Source: JBCBWG01 sp038523925
GTDB lineage: Bacteria; Pseudomonadota; Alphaproteobacteria; Rhizobiales; Hyphomicrobiaceae
Direction: 5' to 3'
Assembly (NCBI GenBank): GCA_038523925.1
Contig: JBCBIY010000003.1
Location: 62,001-126,000, forward strand
DNA length: 64,000 nucleotides
Part shown: piece by piece, positions 17,797 through 27,754 of the stretch
Position numbering within the stretch: position 1 is the stretch's first letter
Layout of the letters: each line of letters starts with the position of its first letter
Translations under genes and position numbers: made by a program
The notes under the pieces: generated by a model
The model's input: the letters and a program-made list of their open reading frames with translations, nothing else
What the model was told of the DNA's origin: nothing
The model's database searches: none

Positions 17797-18909
17797 TTAC
17801 CGCATGATCGTCTCGACGAGATCAGCAAGACGCTCGTCAGCGTCGGCGCGTCCCTGCGCCTTTGCGGCATGTGCGACCGGAACAAGCTGCTCAGGTGCCG
17901 CCATCAATTGATGGAGGTCCCGCGCGGCCCGCTCTGCGTCGAAATCCTTCTGAGCGGCCCACCAGCACCCCCCGGCCGCGTTGAGAGTGGTTGCATTTTG
18001 CAACTGGTCGTTGTCAAGCGCGTGCGGGAGCGGCACCAGGATGGAAGGCCGCCCAATGACTGTCAGCTCAGAGACGGTAGAAGCTCCTGACCGGGCGATC
18101 ACCAGATGACTGTTTGCGATGCGGCCCGGCAAGTCCTTGAAAAACGGCGCACATTCGGCTTCAACGCCAAGTTCTGCAAAGCGCTGCTGGACGCCTTCCA
18201 GGTCTTCCGGACGGCACTGCTGCACAACCTGAAGCCGCCCGCGGTCCGCCGGGTCCAGGTGCGCAACGGCCTGCGGCAGCAGCTCCGAAAACACGCGGGC
18301 GCCCTGGCTGCCACCGAAGACAAGCAGGCGGAACGGCCCGCCGGCCTTTGGCGGATCGTAAGGCTGAGCCGCGGCTTCAACGACAACCGAGCGCACGGGG
18401 TTTCCAGTGAAAACCACCCGCTCTGCCGGCAGCATGTCCGCGAACTTGACCGTCTCAAATGATGTAGCGAGGGCCGTCACGCGCTTGGCGAGCATGCGAT
18501 TTGCGCGGCCCAAGACGGCGTTCTGTTCGTGCAGCGCGCTCGGGACGCCGCGCAGCCGGGCCGCCATCACGGGCGGGAAACTCGGATACCCGCCAAAGCC
18601 GACGACAGCGCGCGGCTTTAGTCTGCCGATCAGGCTGCCGGCTTCTGCGACGCCTTTTGAGAGCTTCAGCCCGGTCTTGGCGAGCGCGACGGGCGACTTG
18701 CCGGTGATGGTGCCGGACGTGACGGTGTGGATTTCAGCGGCCGGGAAGTCGCGCCCGTAGTCGGCAATGCGGTGATCGGTTGCGAGGTCGACCCGATATC
18801 CGCGACGGCCGAGCGCTTCGGCAAGTGCGAACGCCGGGAACAAGTGTCCCCCCGTGCCACCGGCCGCCAGCAGGATTGTGCCGCCTTCGGCGCGCTTGGC
18901 CTCGCTCAC
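17797..18909 (-). CDS. murG: Undecaprenyldiphospho-muramoylpentapeptide beta-GlcNAc transferase MurG
   Basis: A 370-residue GT-B glycosyltransferase that converts lipid I to lipid II on the cytoplasmic face of the inner membrane. LAAGGTGGHLFPAFALAE is the N-terminal G-loop, FGGYPSFPP and HEQNAVLGRANR line the acceptor site, and VFGGSQGARVFSELLP and ARSGASTVSEL...PLPHALDNDQLQNA bind UDP-GlcNAc. The start is a GTG overlapping the ftsW stop as GTGA, with GAGG seven bases upstream. Confidence 0.97.
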   Translation of the reverse strand: MSEAKRAEGGTILLAAGGTGGHLFPAFALAEALGRRGYRVDLATDHRIADYGRDFPAAEIHTVTSGTITGKSPVALAKTGLKLSKGVAEAGSLIGRLKPRAVVGFGGYPSFPPVMAARLRGVPSALHEQNAVLGRANRMLAKRVTALATSFETVKFADMLPAERVVFTGNPVRSVVVEAAAQPYDPPKAGGPFRLLVFGGSQGARVFSELLPQAVAHLDPADRGRLQVVQQCRPEDLEGVQQRFAELGVEAECAPFFKDLPGRIANSHLVIARSGASTVSELTVIGRPSILVPLPHALDNDQLQNATTLNAAGGCWWAAQKDFDAERAARDLHQLMAAPEQLVPVAHAAKAQGRADADERLADLVETIMR

Positions 18910-20072
18910 GCGTTCGCCTCACCCTCGGCCGGTTCCGCGGCCGCAGTCGGAGTCGCACGGCCCAACGCCAGCGCAAACCCAAGCGTCAGCGCGATCGCGC
19001 ACATTGACGACCCACCGGCCGAGATGAGCGGTAGCGTCATACCCTTGGCGGGAAGCAATCCCACGTTGACCCCCATGTTGATCAGCGCCTGGCCCGAAAT
19101 GATCAGTGCGATACCGATGAGCGCGAAGCGGTCGGCGGTCGCGCGCGCCCTGAGCGAGGCCTGCACCATGCGCGCGGCGAGTAATCCGAACAATGCGACA
19201 ATGACGAGACACGCGATGACGCCGTATTCTTCGGCAACGACGGCGAAGATGAAGTCGGTGTGCGCATCCGGCAGCCCGGATTTGATCTCGCCGGCCCCGG
19301 GCCCGCGGCCGAAAAATCCACCCTCAATAAAGGATCGCAGCGCGCGGCCCGTCTGGTCGGTGCCGGAAATGCTGCTTGATAAAAACGCGTCGATGCGGCC
19401 GCGGACGTAGTCGAGTTGGAGGTAGGCGAGCAGCCCGGCGCCGCCTGCGACAACGCCAAGACCGACAAGCCAGATGAGGCTGAGGCCCGACATCAGCATT
19501 AGTCCGCCCCACGCGGCAGAGATGAGCGCCGCCTGCCCGACATCGGGTTGCAGCGCGAGCAGCATGACGCTCAGGACGAGGAGGCCGGCTGCAAGCGGAA
19601 AGGCCGGCATGTCGCGGCGCGCATCGACCTGCGAAAACGCCCAGGCCGCGAGCACGACGAAGCCCGGCTTCAGGAATTCCGACGGCTGCACCGAGAACGT
19701 CGCGAACCGCAGCCAGCGCTGTGAGCCGTTGATGTCATCCCCGTGCGTCAAGACCAGAACCAGACCGACCACAGCAACGGCAAACACGCCGAGCGCGGCG
19801 CGCCGGACCCCGCGTGGCGACATCATTGAGGCAGCAAACATGACGCCGAGTGCGAGACCGGCAAAGATCAGATGCCGCTCGACGAAGTAGAACGGGTCGT
19901 AGCCCTTTTGCAGCGCGACGGCAGGCGAGGCTGCAAGCGACGTGACCGCGCCGATTGCGAACAGCGCCAGGATGGCTGCGAGCAAAACACGATCAACTGT
20001 CAGCCACCACGCAGTCAGTGGGCCGCGCGCGTGCGCCTCCGGCGCGTCATGGCCGACACCGACCGTGCTCAT
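18906..20072 (-). CDS. ftsW: Septal peptidoglycan polymerase FtsW (SEDS family)
   Basis: A 388-residue membrane protein with about ten hydrophobic helices. It polymerises lipid II at the septum together with the transpeptidase FtsI. SEDS signatures include RWLRFATFSVQPSEFLKPGFV, LQPDVGQAALIS and the C-terminal LPLISAGGSSM. It overlaps murD by 4 bases (ATGA) and murG by 4 bases (GTGA), so it lies inside a tightly coupled block. Confidence 0.96.
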   Translation of the reverse strand: MSTVGVGHDAPEAHARGPLTAWWLTVDRVLLAAILALFAIGAVTSLAASPAVALQKGYDPFYFVERHLIFAGLALGVMFAASMMSPRGVRRAALGVFAVAVVGLVLVLTHGDDINGSQRWLRFATFSVQPSEFLKPGFVVLAAWAFSQVDARRDMPAFPLAAGLLVLSVMLLALQPDVGQAALISAAWGGLMLMSGLSLIWLVGLGVVAGGAGLLAYLQLDYVRGRIDAFLSSSISGTDQTGRALRSFIEGGFFGRGPGAGEIKSGLPDAHTDFIFAVVAEEYGVIACLVIVALFGLLAARMVQASLRARATADRFALIGIALIISGQALINMGVNVGLLPAKGMTLPLISAGGSSMCAIALTLGFALALGRATPTAAAEPAEGEANA

Positions 20073-21514
20073 GCGCCGGCCCCGCGCTTGCCAAAGGCGG
20101 TTGCGCGGCCAAGCGGCGTAACACCCGGCAGGCCGAGGACATGGGCGACGAAGGCGTCGCCCCGCTGCTCGAAGTTTGGGAACTGGTCGAAAGAGGCCGC
20201 GGCTGGCGATAGCAACACGACGGGCGCATCTGTCCCGGATTGTGCGGCGGCAGCAGCGGCATCGGCGACGGCCCGCTCAAGCGTGCCGCTGATCGTGACG
20301 GGGCAGCGGCCTGCGATGTCGCGCGCGAACGCCTCGGCCGACTCGCCGATCAGGTAGGCATGCGCGATCTTGCCGAAGTGCGGAGCAAGTGGCGATGCGC
20401 CGCCGGCTTTCGCGCGGCCGCCCGCAATCCAGAAAATCCCGCCGTCGAAGGCCGCGAGCGCCTTGTCCGCGCTATCGGCGTTCGTTGCCTTGCTATCGTT
20501 GAAGAAGAGGGTGCCGCCGCGCTCAGCCACCGGCTCCATGCGATGGGCAAGCCCGGGAAACGATCTGAGCCCTGCCTGCAGGGCCGGTCTATCGCGCACG
20601 CCGATGGCAAGCGCGGCCACAACAGCTGCAACCGCGTTTTGCGCATTGTGCAGCCCGAGCAGCGTCTGGCAGTCAGCGAGCGCGAAGACGTGCGCCTGCG
20701 GCCCGTCCTGGACGTCGACGCCTCCGGGAACCGTGAACCCTCCCGCATCGGCGTCGATCATCGCCGGCCGCCCAGCCGTCGACAGCGTGATCACGTCGCG
20801 GCCGCGCGCGCGCGCGGCTTCGGCCGCGGCTTGGCACGGTCCATCGTCGACGCAGATGATGGACGTCCGCGCAGCTTCAACAAGCCGGGACTTAATGGCG
20901 GCATACCGTTCAAACGTCCCATGTCGCTCAATGTGGTCGGGCGTGACGTTGAGCAGAATACCGATCGACGGCGCGAGGCCGGGCGTCAGGTCGATCTGAT
21001 ACGAGGACATCTCAAGGACGTAGACGTCGGCGGCATCGAAATCGTCGAGCGCGAGGACCGCTGTGCCGATGTTGCCGCCGACGGCGACCGTGAGGCCTGC
21101 TTCACGCAACAGATGCCCCGTGAGAGCCGTGGTCGTCGACTTGCCGTTCGTGCCCGTTATCGCGATGACCGGCTTGTCCGGCGCGCGGGCTGCGAGCTCG
21201 CGAAAGAAAATCTCCGTATCGCCGATGATCGGCACGCTCGCCGCGGTCGCACGATTGACGGTCCAGTGCGGCTCCGGATGCGTGAGGGGTACGCCGGGGG
21301 CGAGCAACAACGCGTCGAACGCCGACCAGTCGGCTTGCGCGAGATCGGCGAGCGGGATGCCGGCCGCCGCGGCCGCCTGCCGTGCGGGCTCGCCGTCGTC
21401 CCATGCCGCAACCGTCGCGCCACCGGCGGCAAGCGCCCGGCACGTCCCCTGCCCGGACCGCCCGAGGCCGAAAACGGCAACAGTCTTTCCGGCAAATGTC
21501 GCAGCGGGAATCAT
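20069..21514 (-). CDS. murD: UDP-N-acetylmuramoyl-L-alanine--D-glutamate ligase MurD
   Basis: A 481-residue Mur ligase adding D-glutamate. VAVFGLGRSGQGTCRAL binds the UDP-sugar, AITGTNGKSTTTALTGHLL (about 118-136) is the P-loop, LEMSSYQIDLTP is the MurD-specific substrate loop, and FNDSKATNADSADKAL is the C-terminal domain motif. The stop overlaps ftsW; a 144-base gap separates it from mraY upstream, with no gene seen in it. Confidence 0.96.
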   Translation of the reverse strand: MIPAATFAGKTVAVFGLGRSGQGTCRALAAGGATVAAWDDGEPARQAAAAAGIPLADLAQADWSAFDALLLAPGVPLTHPEPHWTVNRATAASVPIIGDTEIFFRELAARAPDKPVIAITGTNGKSTTTALTGHLLREAGLTVAVGGNIGTAVLALDDFDAADVYVLEMSSYQIDLTPGLAPSIGILLNVTPDHIERHGTFERYAAIKSRLVEAARTSIICVDDGPCQAAAEAARARGRDVITLSTAGRPAMIDADAGGFTVPGGVDVQDGPQAHVFALADCQTLLGLHNAQNAVAAVVAALAIGVRDRPALQAGLRSFPGLAHRMEPVAERGGTLFFNDSKATNADSADKALAAFDGGIFWIAGGRAKAGGASPLAPHFGKIAHAYLIGESAEAFARDIAGRCPVTISGTLERAVADAAAAAAQSGTDAPVVLLSPAAASFDQFPNFEQRGDAFVAHVLGLPGVTPLGRATAFGKRGAGA

Positions 21515-21658
21515 TAGCCGAGAGTAGGTGAGGAGCCGGTCGATCGGTAGCGGGGAGTCGCAAAGCCGCGATTGTCAGCGTCGCGCTGTGGCATCCGCCC
21601 GACAAAGGCGGCCTGCGACGCACGGCCAACGCCTAGCGACGAACCATTTCCACCCAAC

Positions 21659-22741
21659 TCACCGCAACTTCAGCGTTGCAAGGCCGAGGAGCGCGAGCAC
21701 AACCGAGATGATCCAGAAGCGCACGACGACGGTCGCTTCATGCCAGCCCTTCTGCTCGAAGTGATGGTGTAGCGGCGCCATTCGAAACACGCGCTTGCCC
21801 GTCAGCTTAAAGCTGATGACCTGAATGATCACAGAGAGCGTCTCAAGCACGAACAAGCCGCCGACGATCGCGAGGACGATCTCGTGCTTTGTTGCAACGG
21901 CGATCGCACCAAGGGTGCCACCAAGCGCCAGCGAGCCGGTGTCTCCCATGAAGATCATCGCCGGCGGCGCGTTAAACCACAGGAAGCCGAGACCGGCCCC
22001 GATGAGCGCGCCGCAGATGATCGCAAGCTCACCTGCGCCTTCGACGTAATGAATTTGCAGGTAGTTCGAGAAGTCTGCGCGGCCTGACAGGTAGGCGATC
22101 AACCCAAACGTGGCGGCGGCGATCATGACCGGCACGATCGCAAGCCCATCAAGGCCGTCTGTCAGGTTCACGGCATTGCCCGCGCCCGCAATGACGAGGA
22201 CGCCGAGTAGAATGAAAAACGGGCCGAGATCGAGCAGCACGTCTTTGAAGAATGGCACAGTCAGCCGGTCTCCGAAGCCGGGCGCCGACAGACTCACAAT
22301 CGCATAGGTTGCAAGGGCCGCGACCAGCAACTCAAGCAGCAGCCGCACGCGGCCTGAAAAACCGCCGACGGTCTGTTTCGTCACTTTCAGGTAGTCGTCG
22401 TAGAAGCCGATTGCGCCGTAGGAGAGCGTGACGCCAAGCACGATCCACACATACGGGTTGCCCCAGTTCGCCCACAGCAGCGTCGAGAACGTTGCGCCTG
22501 CGAGGATCATGAGCCCGCCCATTGTCGGCGTGCCCTTCTTCATCAGGTGCGACTGCGGACCGTCAGCGCGGATCGGCTGGCCCTTGCCCTGCTTGATCCG
22601 CAGCATGTCGATGATGGCGGGGCCAAACAGAAAGACGAACAGCAGCGCCGTCATGATGGCGCCGCCAGTTCGAAACGTGATGTAGCGAAAGACGTTGAGC
22701 GGTCCGACCTGGCCCGAGAAATTCACAAGCTCATAAAGCAT
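21659..22741 (-). CDS. mraY: Phospho-N-acetylmuramoyl-pentapeptide transferase MraY
   Basis: A 360-residue integral membrane enzyme with about ten helices that transfers phospho-MurNAc-pentapeptide to undecaprenyl phosphate, making lipid I. Catalytic features visible are GTPTMGGLMIL, FYDDYLKV, the aspartate-rich NAVNLTDGLDGLAI, MGDTGSLALGG and the MAPLHHHFEQKGW loop. All the key aspartates and histidines are present. Forty-seven bases separate it from murF. Confidence 0.97.
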   Translation of the reverse strand: MLYELVNFSGQVGPLNVFRYITFRTGGAIMTALLFVFLFGPAIIDMLRIKQGKGQPIRADGPQSHLMKKGTPTMGGLMILAGATFSTLLWANWGNPYVWIVLGVTLSYGAIGFYDDYLKVTKQTVGGFSGRVRLLLELLVAALATYAIVSLSAPGFGDRLTVPFFKDVLLDLGPFFILLGVLVIAGAGNAVNLTDGLDGLAIVPVMIAAATFGLIAYLSGRADFSNYLQIHYVEGAGELAIICGALIGAGLGFLWFNAPPAMIFMGDTGSLALGGTLGAIAVATKHEIVLAIVGGLFVLETLSVIIQVISFKLTGKRVFRMAPLHHHFEQKGWHEATVVVRFWIISVVLALLGLATLKLR

Positions 22742-22788
22742 TGGCGTCCTTGGCCGGCAGCGTCGCGGGGGCCGCGTCGTCAGCAGAC

Positions 22789-24228
22789 TTAGCGGTTTGG
22801 AGGTCCGGCCGGGCCGGGCGCCTTCGGGTAGCGGTCTTTCAACGCGTCAGTCAATACAGCCATCCGCGAGCCGAGCGAACCTTTGACCATTATGACATCG
22901 CCACCTCTGATGCCTGCGAGCAGCGGCGCAACCAGTTCAGACGACGTTTCAACCCACGCGCCGCGGCGGCTTTCGGGCAGCGCGTCATATAGCGTTTTCA
23001 TGTGCGGGCCACAGCAATAGAGGGCCGCGATGTCGGCCTCATTGATGTCAGCCTCAAGGCCCAGGTGCAGCGCGTCAGCTTCAGCGCCGAGTTCGAGCAT
23101 GTCGCCAAGGACGGCGAGGCGGCGGCGGCCCTGCGGGTAAAGCGACTGCGTCGCGAGCGCTGCGGCAACGGATGCAGGGTTGGCATTGTAGCTCTCGTCG
23201 ACGAGCGTGATGCCGTCGCTCAGTTCGAAAACCTGTCCGCGACCCTGCGGCGTCATCTCAAGTGACGCGAGGGCGGCGGCTGCCGTGTCGACCGCACCGG
23301 CTGCTTGCGACGCGATACCAACCGTTGCGAGGACGGCTGTTGCGTTGACCGCGTTGTGGCGGCCGCCGATCGCAAGACGAAACCCGTGCTCGCGGCCGCC
23401 TGATGACATGACACCCTCAAGCCGGTGCGGGGTCTCGGACACGATCCGCGCGGTAGCGTTGCTCGCCTCGGCCTCGCCGAACGTCTGCAGGCGCGCTCCG
23501 TGGTTGTGCGCGGCTGCCATAAGCTCTTCTGCGTGGTCGCTGTCAGCCGGCACAAGCGCCACGCCCTCCGCGGTCAGCCCCTCAAAAATTTCGGCCTTCG
23601 CCCGCGCGATCCCGTCAATGCCATCTTCGAAGTTGCCGATATGGACCGGCAGCACGCTGGTGATGATTGCGATGTCAGGGCGCACCATCTTCGTAAGCGG
23701 CCGGATCTCGCCGGCGTGACTCATGCCGATCTCGAAGACGCCGAACATCGTGCCCGCCGGCATGCGCGCCAGCGTCAACGGCACACCCCAATGATTGTTA
23801 TAGCTCTTCTCGGAGGCATGAACGCGGCCAGGCGCAATCGCCTCGAAAGCCGCGCGCAGCATCTCTTTTGTTGTCGTCTTGCCTGCAGACCCCGTAACCG
23901 CGATCACGCGCGCGTCTGGGTGAAGCCGGGCGCGGGCCGCGACCCCGATGCGTTCAAGAGCGGCCAGAGGATCGTCAACGCGGAACAAGGCGCCATCGCC
24001 GTCGCGCCGCTCGTAGTCTGCACGGACGAGCGCGGCGGCAGCACCGGCGGCAAAGGCATTGGATACGAAGTCGTGGCCGTCGCGCTGGTCCGTGATGGCA
24101 ACGAAAACATCGCCCGGCTCGAGCGTCCGTGTGTCGATCGAGAAGCCGGTGATGGCTGCGCTGATCTCGCCGTCGCGTGTCGCGCCGACCGCGGCAACCA
24201 ACGCATCTGCGTGCCACAACGCGTCCAT
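22789..24228 (-). CDS. murF: UDP-MurNAc-tripeptide--D-alanyl-D-alanine ligase MurF
   Basis: A 479-residue Mur ligase that adds the D-Ala-D-Ala made by Ddl. The P-loop is AVTGSAGKTTTKEML, followed by KSYNNHWGVPLTLARMP and FEIGMSHAGEI (MurF motifs) and VDESYNANPASVAAAL in the C-terminal domain. The ATG at 24228 overlaps the murE stop in a TGATG arrangement, so the downstream gene is read by coupling. Confidence 0.96.
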   Translation of the reverse strand: MDALWHADALVAAVGATRDGEISAAITGFSIDTRTLEPGDVFVAITDQRDGHDFVSNAFAAGAAAALVRADYERRDGDGALFRVDDPLAALERIGVAARARLHPDARVIAVTGSAGKTTTKEMLRAAFEAIAPGRVHASEKSYNNHWGVPLTLARMPAGTMFGVFEIGMSHAGEIRPLTKMVRPDIAIITSVLPVHIGNFEDGIDGIARAKAEIFEGLTAEGVALVPADSDHAEELMAAAHNHGARLQTFGEAEASNATARIVSETPHRLEGVMSSGGREHGFRLAIGGRHNAVNATAVLATVGIASQAAGAVDTAAAALASLEMTPQGRGQVFELSDGITLVDESYNANPASVAAALATQSLYPQGRRRLAVLGDMLELGAEADALHLGLEADINEADIAALYCCGPHMKTLYDALPESRRGAWVETSSELVAPLLAGIRGGDVIMVKGSLGSRMAVLTDALKDRYPKAPGPAGPPNR

Positions 24229-25736
24229 CAAACGACGCTCCCGCCGTGCGCCGTGATGGCCGCGCGCGCGACGTCCTGATCGGAGAATGGCAGGACCTGA
24301 TCGCCGACGATCTGCCCCGTTTCATGGCCCTTGCCCGCAATGACGAGCATGTCGCCGGCGCGCGCTTCAGAAATGGCCGCCCCGATGGCCTCTGCGCGGT
24401 CACCAATCTCGCGGGCGGACGGCGCAGCGGCGAGGATCGCCTGGCGGATCGCGGCCGGGTCTTCGGTGCGCGGGTTGTCATCTGTCACGATCGTCCGGTC
24501 TGCGAGCCGCTCTGCAATCGCGCCCATCATCGGGCGCTTGCCTGCGTCGCGATCGCCACCACACCCGAAGACGCAGATCACGCGGGCAGCGCCGGACAAC
24601 TTCAGCGTCGTCAAGACAGCCTCAAGCGCATCGGGCTTGTGAGCATAGTCGACGAGCACCCGTGCGCCGTTGACCTGCCCGATGGGCTCAAGCCGCCCCG
24701 GCACCCCTTTCATCGTGCCAAGCGCCGCAACTGCGGTCGCGGCATCGACGCCCACGGCTGTTGCAAGGCCGAGCGCGACGAGCACGTTTGCGACCTGATA
24801 GTCACCAATGAGCGGAAACGCCGTCTCGAAGGCGGCGCTATACACCGAGAGGCCAAGCACCATCTGGCCGTCCGCATCGCGCTGGTCTGTCACGAAGATA
24901 TCGCCGTCGGAGGCGCCCGCGAGCACAACCTGACCGCCCCGCTTCGCAACCGTGTCAATGACCTTGCGCACCGGGCTATTGCGATCGCGATGAAGCCCAG
25001 CGTCGGTGAAAACAACGGCCGGCTTCCCGTCGGGCAGCAGCGTATCGAACAGGCGTAGCTTGGCGCGGAAGTAGTCCGCCTCGTCGGCGTGATAGTCGAG
25101 ATGATCGCGGCCGAGATTGGTGAAAGCTGCCGCCTGCAAGTGCACGCCATCAAGCCGGCGCTGATCAAGGCCGTGCGACGAGGCCTCAAACGCCAAATGC
25201 GTGACGCCTTCCCCCGCGAGCTCCGCAAGCGTCTGATGCAGCGTGACCGGATCGGGCGTCGTCAGGCCGCCGTAGGCTGACTCGTCCGGGCGGACGATGC
25301 CGAGCGTGCCGACCGATGCCGCCTGATGCCCGGCTTTCGCAAACATTTGCCGCGTGAATTCGGCAACCGACGTCTTACCGCTCGTACCGGTCACGGCGAC
25401 GGCGACATCGGGCTGGCGCGCAAAGAAGCGGCTGGCGGCGAGCGCGAGCGTCCGCCTCGGATCATCGCAACGCACGACCGGCACGAGGTCGTCATCGACA
25501 TCAGCGTCGCGCGCGCAAAGGATCGCGGAGGCACCGGCCGCCAACGCCTGCGGGACAAACCGCGCGCCATCGACGGTACTGCCAGGTAGCGCTGCAAACA
25601 GCGCGCCGTGGGCCACCTTGCGGCTGTCGAGCGCGACCTGCGCGATCGGCAAGGAACGCGCACCTTCCGGCACATCGCCATCGCCGCCTATGAGCGCGCC
25701 GAGCGTCCGCCGCTGATCTACCGTTTGAGAGGTCAT
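24228..25736 (-). CDS. murE: UDP-MurNAc-tripeptide synthetase MurE (meso-diaminopimelate adding)
   Basis: A 502-residue Mur ligase. The P-loop is VTGTSGKTS (about 115-123), with EASSHGLDQRRLDGV and NLGRDHLDYHADEADYF in the central domain and VDYAHKPDALEAVL later. The DNPRTEDP motif (about residue 416) is the meso-diaminopimelate specificity loop; lysine-adding enzymes carry DDP or similar. So this organism should have DAP-type peptidoglycan. The ATG at 25736 is where homology starts; its ribosome-binding site is weak. Twenty-five bases separate it from ftsI. Confidence 0.96.
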   Translation of the reverse strand: MTSQTVDQRRTLGALIGGDGDVPEGARSLPIAQVALDSRKVAHGALFAALPGSTVDGARFVPQALAAGASAILCARDADVDDDLVPVVRCDDPRRTLALAASRFFARQPDVAVAVTGTSGKTSVAEFTRQMFAKAGHQAASVGTLGIVRPDESAYGGLTTPDPVTLHQTLAELAGEGVTHLAFEASSHGLDQRRLDGVHLQAAAFTNLGRDHLDYHADEADYFRAKLRLFDTLLPDGKPAVVFTDAGLHRDRNSPVRKVIDTVAKRGGQVVLAGASDGDIFVTDQRDADGQMVLGLSVYSAAFETAFPLIGDYQVANVLVALGLATAVGVDAATAVAALGTMKGVPGRLEPIGQVNGARVLVDYAHKPDALEAVLTTLKLSGAARVICVFGCGGDRDAGKRPMMGAIAERLADRTIVTDDNPRTEDPAAIRQAILAAAPSAREIGDRAEAIGAAISEARAGDMLVIAGKGHETGQIVGDQVLPFSDQDVARAAITAHGGSVV

Positions 25737-25761
25737 CGCAGCGCTTTTGGCCCGGCACGCG

Positions 25762-27444
25762 CTATTCGACAAGCGCGCGTTCGCCCGTTGCCACGGCCTT
25801 CGACGTTTCGCGCTCCGGCAGCACACCGAGGATCGGCGCAACGCGTGCAATCAGCGCGCCGGCCGTTGGCGCTGCATTGATGCCCGCAAGCCGCTTTCCA
25901 TCCACCAGCTTTGGGTCATGCAGGACGACGAAGACGAGAAACTTCGGCCGCGGCATGGGGAATGCGCCGATGAACGACGTGATGACCTTCTTGCCGTCGT
26001 AGCCGGCCGCGCCGTTGGGCTGATCCGCCGTCCCGGTCTTGCCGCCGACGCGATAGCCTGGAACGTTTGCGAGCCGGCCGGTGCCGAGCGGCGACGTCAC
26101 GTTGGCGCGCATCATCCGGGCGAGTGCGGCACTCGTCTTGGTCGACATCACCTGCGTGCGGACCGGCTCCGGGATACCTGCCCCTGAGATAAACGTGGGT
26201 TTGACGCGGTACCCGCCGTTCACGAGTGCGGCTGCGGCGGCTGCGAACTGGACAGGGGCGACGGCAATGCCGTGGCCATAGGCGATCGTCGCACGGGCAA
26301 GATTGTCCCAGCGTTCAGGCACGCGCGGCGATTGCGTCGGGCCGGCCTCCGTCCGCATCTCGCCCAGCAGGCCGAAGCGTGAGAGTGCGGCGCGATGCTG
26401 ACCGTCGCCGAATTTGAGCGCGAGCCGGGCGGCCGCAACGTTCGACGAGCGCACGATGATGTCGCCAACTGAGATGCGCGTTGGCAGCCGCGTGATGTCA
26501 GTGATCTCATGACGGCCGATGCGCAGGGCCGGGCGGGCGGCGATTGCGTCTGCCGGCCGCGCGATGCCGTCTTCCAGTGCGGCTGCCACGGTGAACAGCT
26601 TAAAGATCGACCCCAGTTCGTAAGCGCCCGCTGTCAGCCGGTTGATAGGGCCCGACGCGACCCAGCGCTCGGGAAACGCCGGATCAACCTTTGGCAGCGA
26701 AGCCGCGGCTGCAATCTCGCCCGTCGCAACGTCCATGACGAGACCGGTCGCAGCCTCCGTGCGATACCGCTTCATGGCGCCGGCAAGGACATCTTCCAGG
26801 CCATGTTGAGCCGCCAGCGACAGCGACGACCGCACCGCGCGGCGGCCATTGATCGCGTCGGCGCGGGCCATCCGCAGGCCGGCCACGAGATCGACATGCC
26901 GCTCGATGCCAGCGATGCCCTTGTTCTGGACGTTGACCGCGCCGATGACGTGGCCCGCAATGGCGCCAGCCGGATACGCACGCTTCGTCTCCCAGCGAAA
27001 TCCGATCCCCGGCAGCCCGAAATTGTGAATGCGTTCAGCAAGCGCGGTCGAGACCTTGCGCGAGATCCACACGAACCGGCGCTCCCGATTTGCGGGGAGC
27101 GACGGCAGCCGCGCGGCATCGCGTGGCGGCAAGACCGACGCGAGCTTCTCACGCACTTCATCAACATCGAGGATGCGGGCCGGATCTGCGAAGACCGATG
27201 GCAGCAGAATGTCCATCGCCAAGATGCGGCCATCGCGATCGACAATCGGCGGCCGGCTATAGCTCTCCGAAATCGGCGCCGTCACTGCGATGCGCACGCG
27301 CGACTGGCCCTCTAAGCCAAGGCGCACGAGCTGGACTGCGACGGCACCGAAGGCTGCGATGAGCGCGACCGCGATGACCGCAATGCGCGCCGCCGCCGCT
27401 CGCGTTTTCCGCGCCGCGATCACCGTTGGCTGCAGCTCAGTCAT
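25762..27444 (-). CDS. ftsI: Septal transpeptidase FtsI (PBP3)
   Basis: A 560-residue class B penicillin-binding protein that cross-links septal peptidoglycan made by FtsW. One N-terminal membrane helix (about 19-41) leads into the pedestal domain (SRPPIVDRDGRILAMD) and the transpeptidase domain. The catalytic triad motifs are SIFK (Ser279, in YELGSIFKLF), SSN (IVRSSNVAAARLALKFG) and KTG (GGKTGTADQ). The ATG at 27444 overlaps ftsL by 8 bases. Confidence 0.96.
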   Translation of the reverse strand: MTELQPTVIAARKTRAAAARIAVIAVALIAAFGAVAVQLVRLGLEGQSRVRIAVTAPISESYSRPPIVDRDGRILAMDILLPSVFADPARILDVDEVREKLASVLPPRDAARLPSLPANRERRFVWISRKVSTALAERIHNFGLPGIGFRWETKRAYPAGAIAGHVIGAVNVQNKGIAGIERHVDLVAGLRMARADAINGRRAVRSSLSLAAQHGLEDVLAGAMKRYRTEAATGLVMDVATGEIAAAASLPKVDPAFPERWVASGPINRLTAGAYELGSIFKLFTVAAALEDGIARPADAIAARPALRIGRHEITDITRLPTRISVGDIIVRSSNVAAARLALKFGDGQHRAALSRFGLLGEMRTEAGPTQSPRVPERWDNLARATIAYGHGIAVAPVQFAAAAAALVNGGYRVKPTFISGAGIPEPVRTQVMSTKTSAALARMMRANVTSPLGTGRLANVPGYRVGGKTGTADQPNGAAGYDGKKVITSFIGAFPMPRPKFLVFVVLHDPKLVDGKRLAGINAAPTAGALIARVAPILGVLPERETSKAVATGERALVE

Positions 27445-27718
27445 GGGCGGTCTGCCGCGCATTTGGTGCGGGCACAAACTGAGATCCAAGGGCCGGCCGC
27501 ATGCCGAGCTGCCGCGCAAGCGGCCCGATCCGATCCGGCCGCGCAAGGAACGCACGCTCGGCCCTGAGCGTCGCGATCTCGCGGGCGAGCTCGCGCTGCT
27601 CTGCGCGCGCCGTGCGCAGGTCCGCTTCGAGCATTCGGGTCTGCAGCGTTGTCACATAAAGGAACGCTGCACTTGCAAACGCTGCGAGCACAGCTCCGAC
27701 CGTCAGAAAGCGCAGCAT
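27437..27718 (-). CDS. ftsL: Cell division protein FtsL
   Basis: A 93-residue bitopic protein with one membrane helix close to the N-terminus (about 5-24) and a periplasmic coiled coil (LQTRMLEADLRTARAEQRELAREIATLRAERA). It would pair with FtsB and FtsQ to activate FtsWI. Sequence conservation in FtsL is low, so the call rests mainly on topology, length and the position between rsmH and ftsI. A run of G bases upstream is the likely ribosome-binding site. Confidence 0.85.
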   Translation of the reverse strand: MLRFLTVGAVLAAFASAAFLYVTTLQTRMLEADLRTARAEQRELAREIATLRAERAFLARPDRIGPLARQLGMRPALGSQFVPAPNARQTAHD

Positions 27719-27754
27719 GTTAAGCCCCCCACCTGCCGCCGCCCGTAAGTGGCG

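Noticed and set aside
20240..21517. Plus-strand open frame of about 425 codons across murD, with others across ligA (6776-7564) and the helicase (62610-63878)
   Set aside because: Same GC-driven mirror effect; murD, ligA and the helicase are certain on the minus strand.
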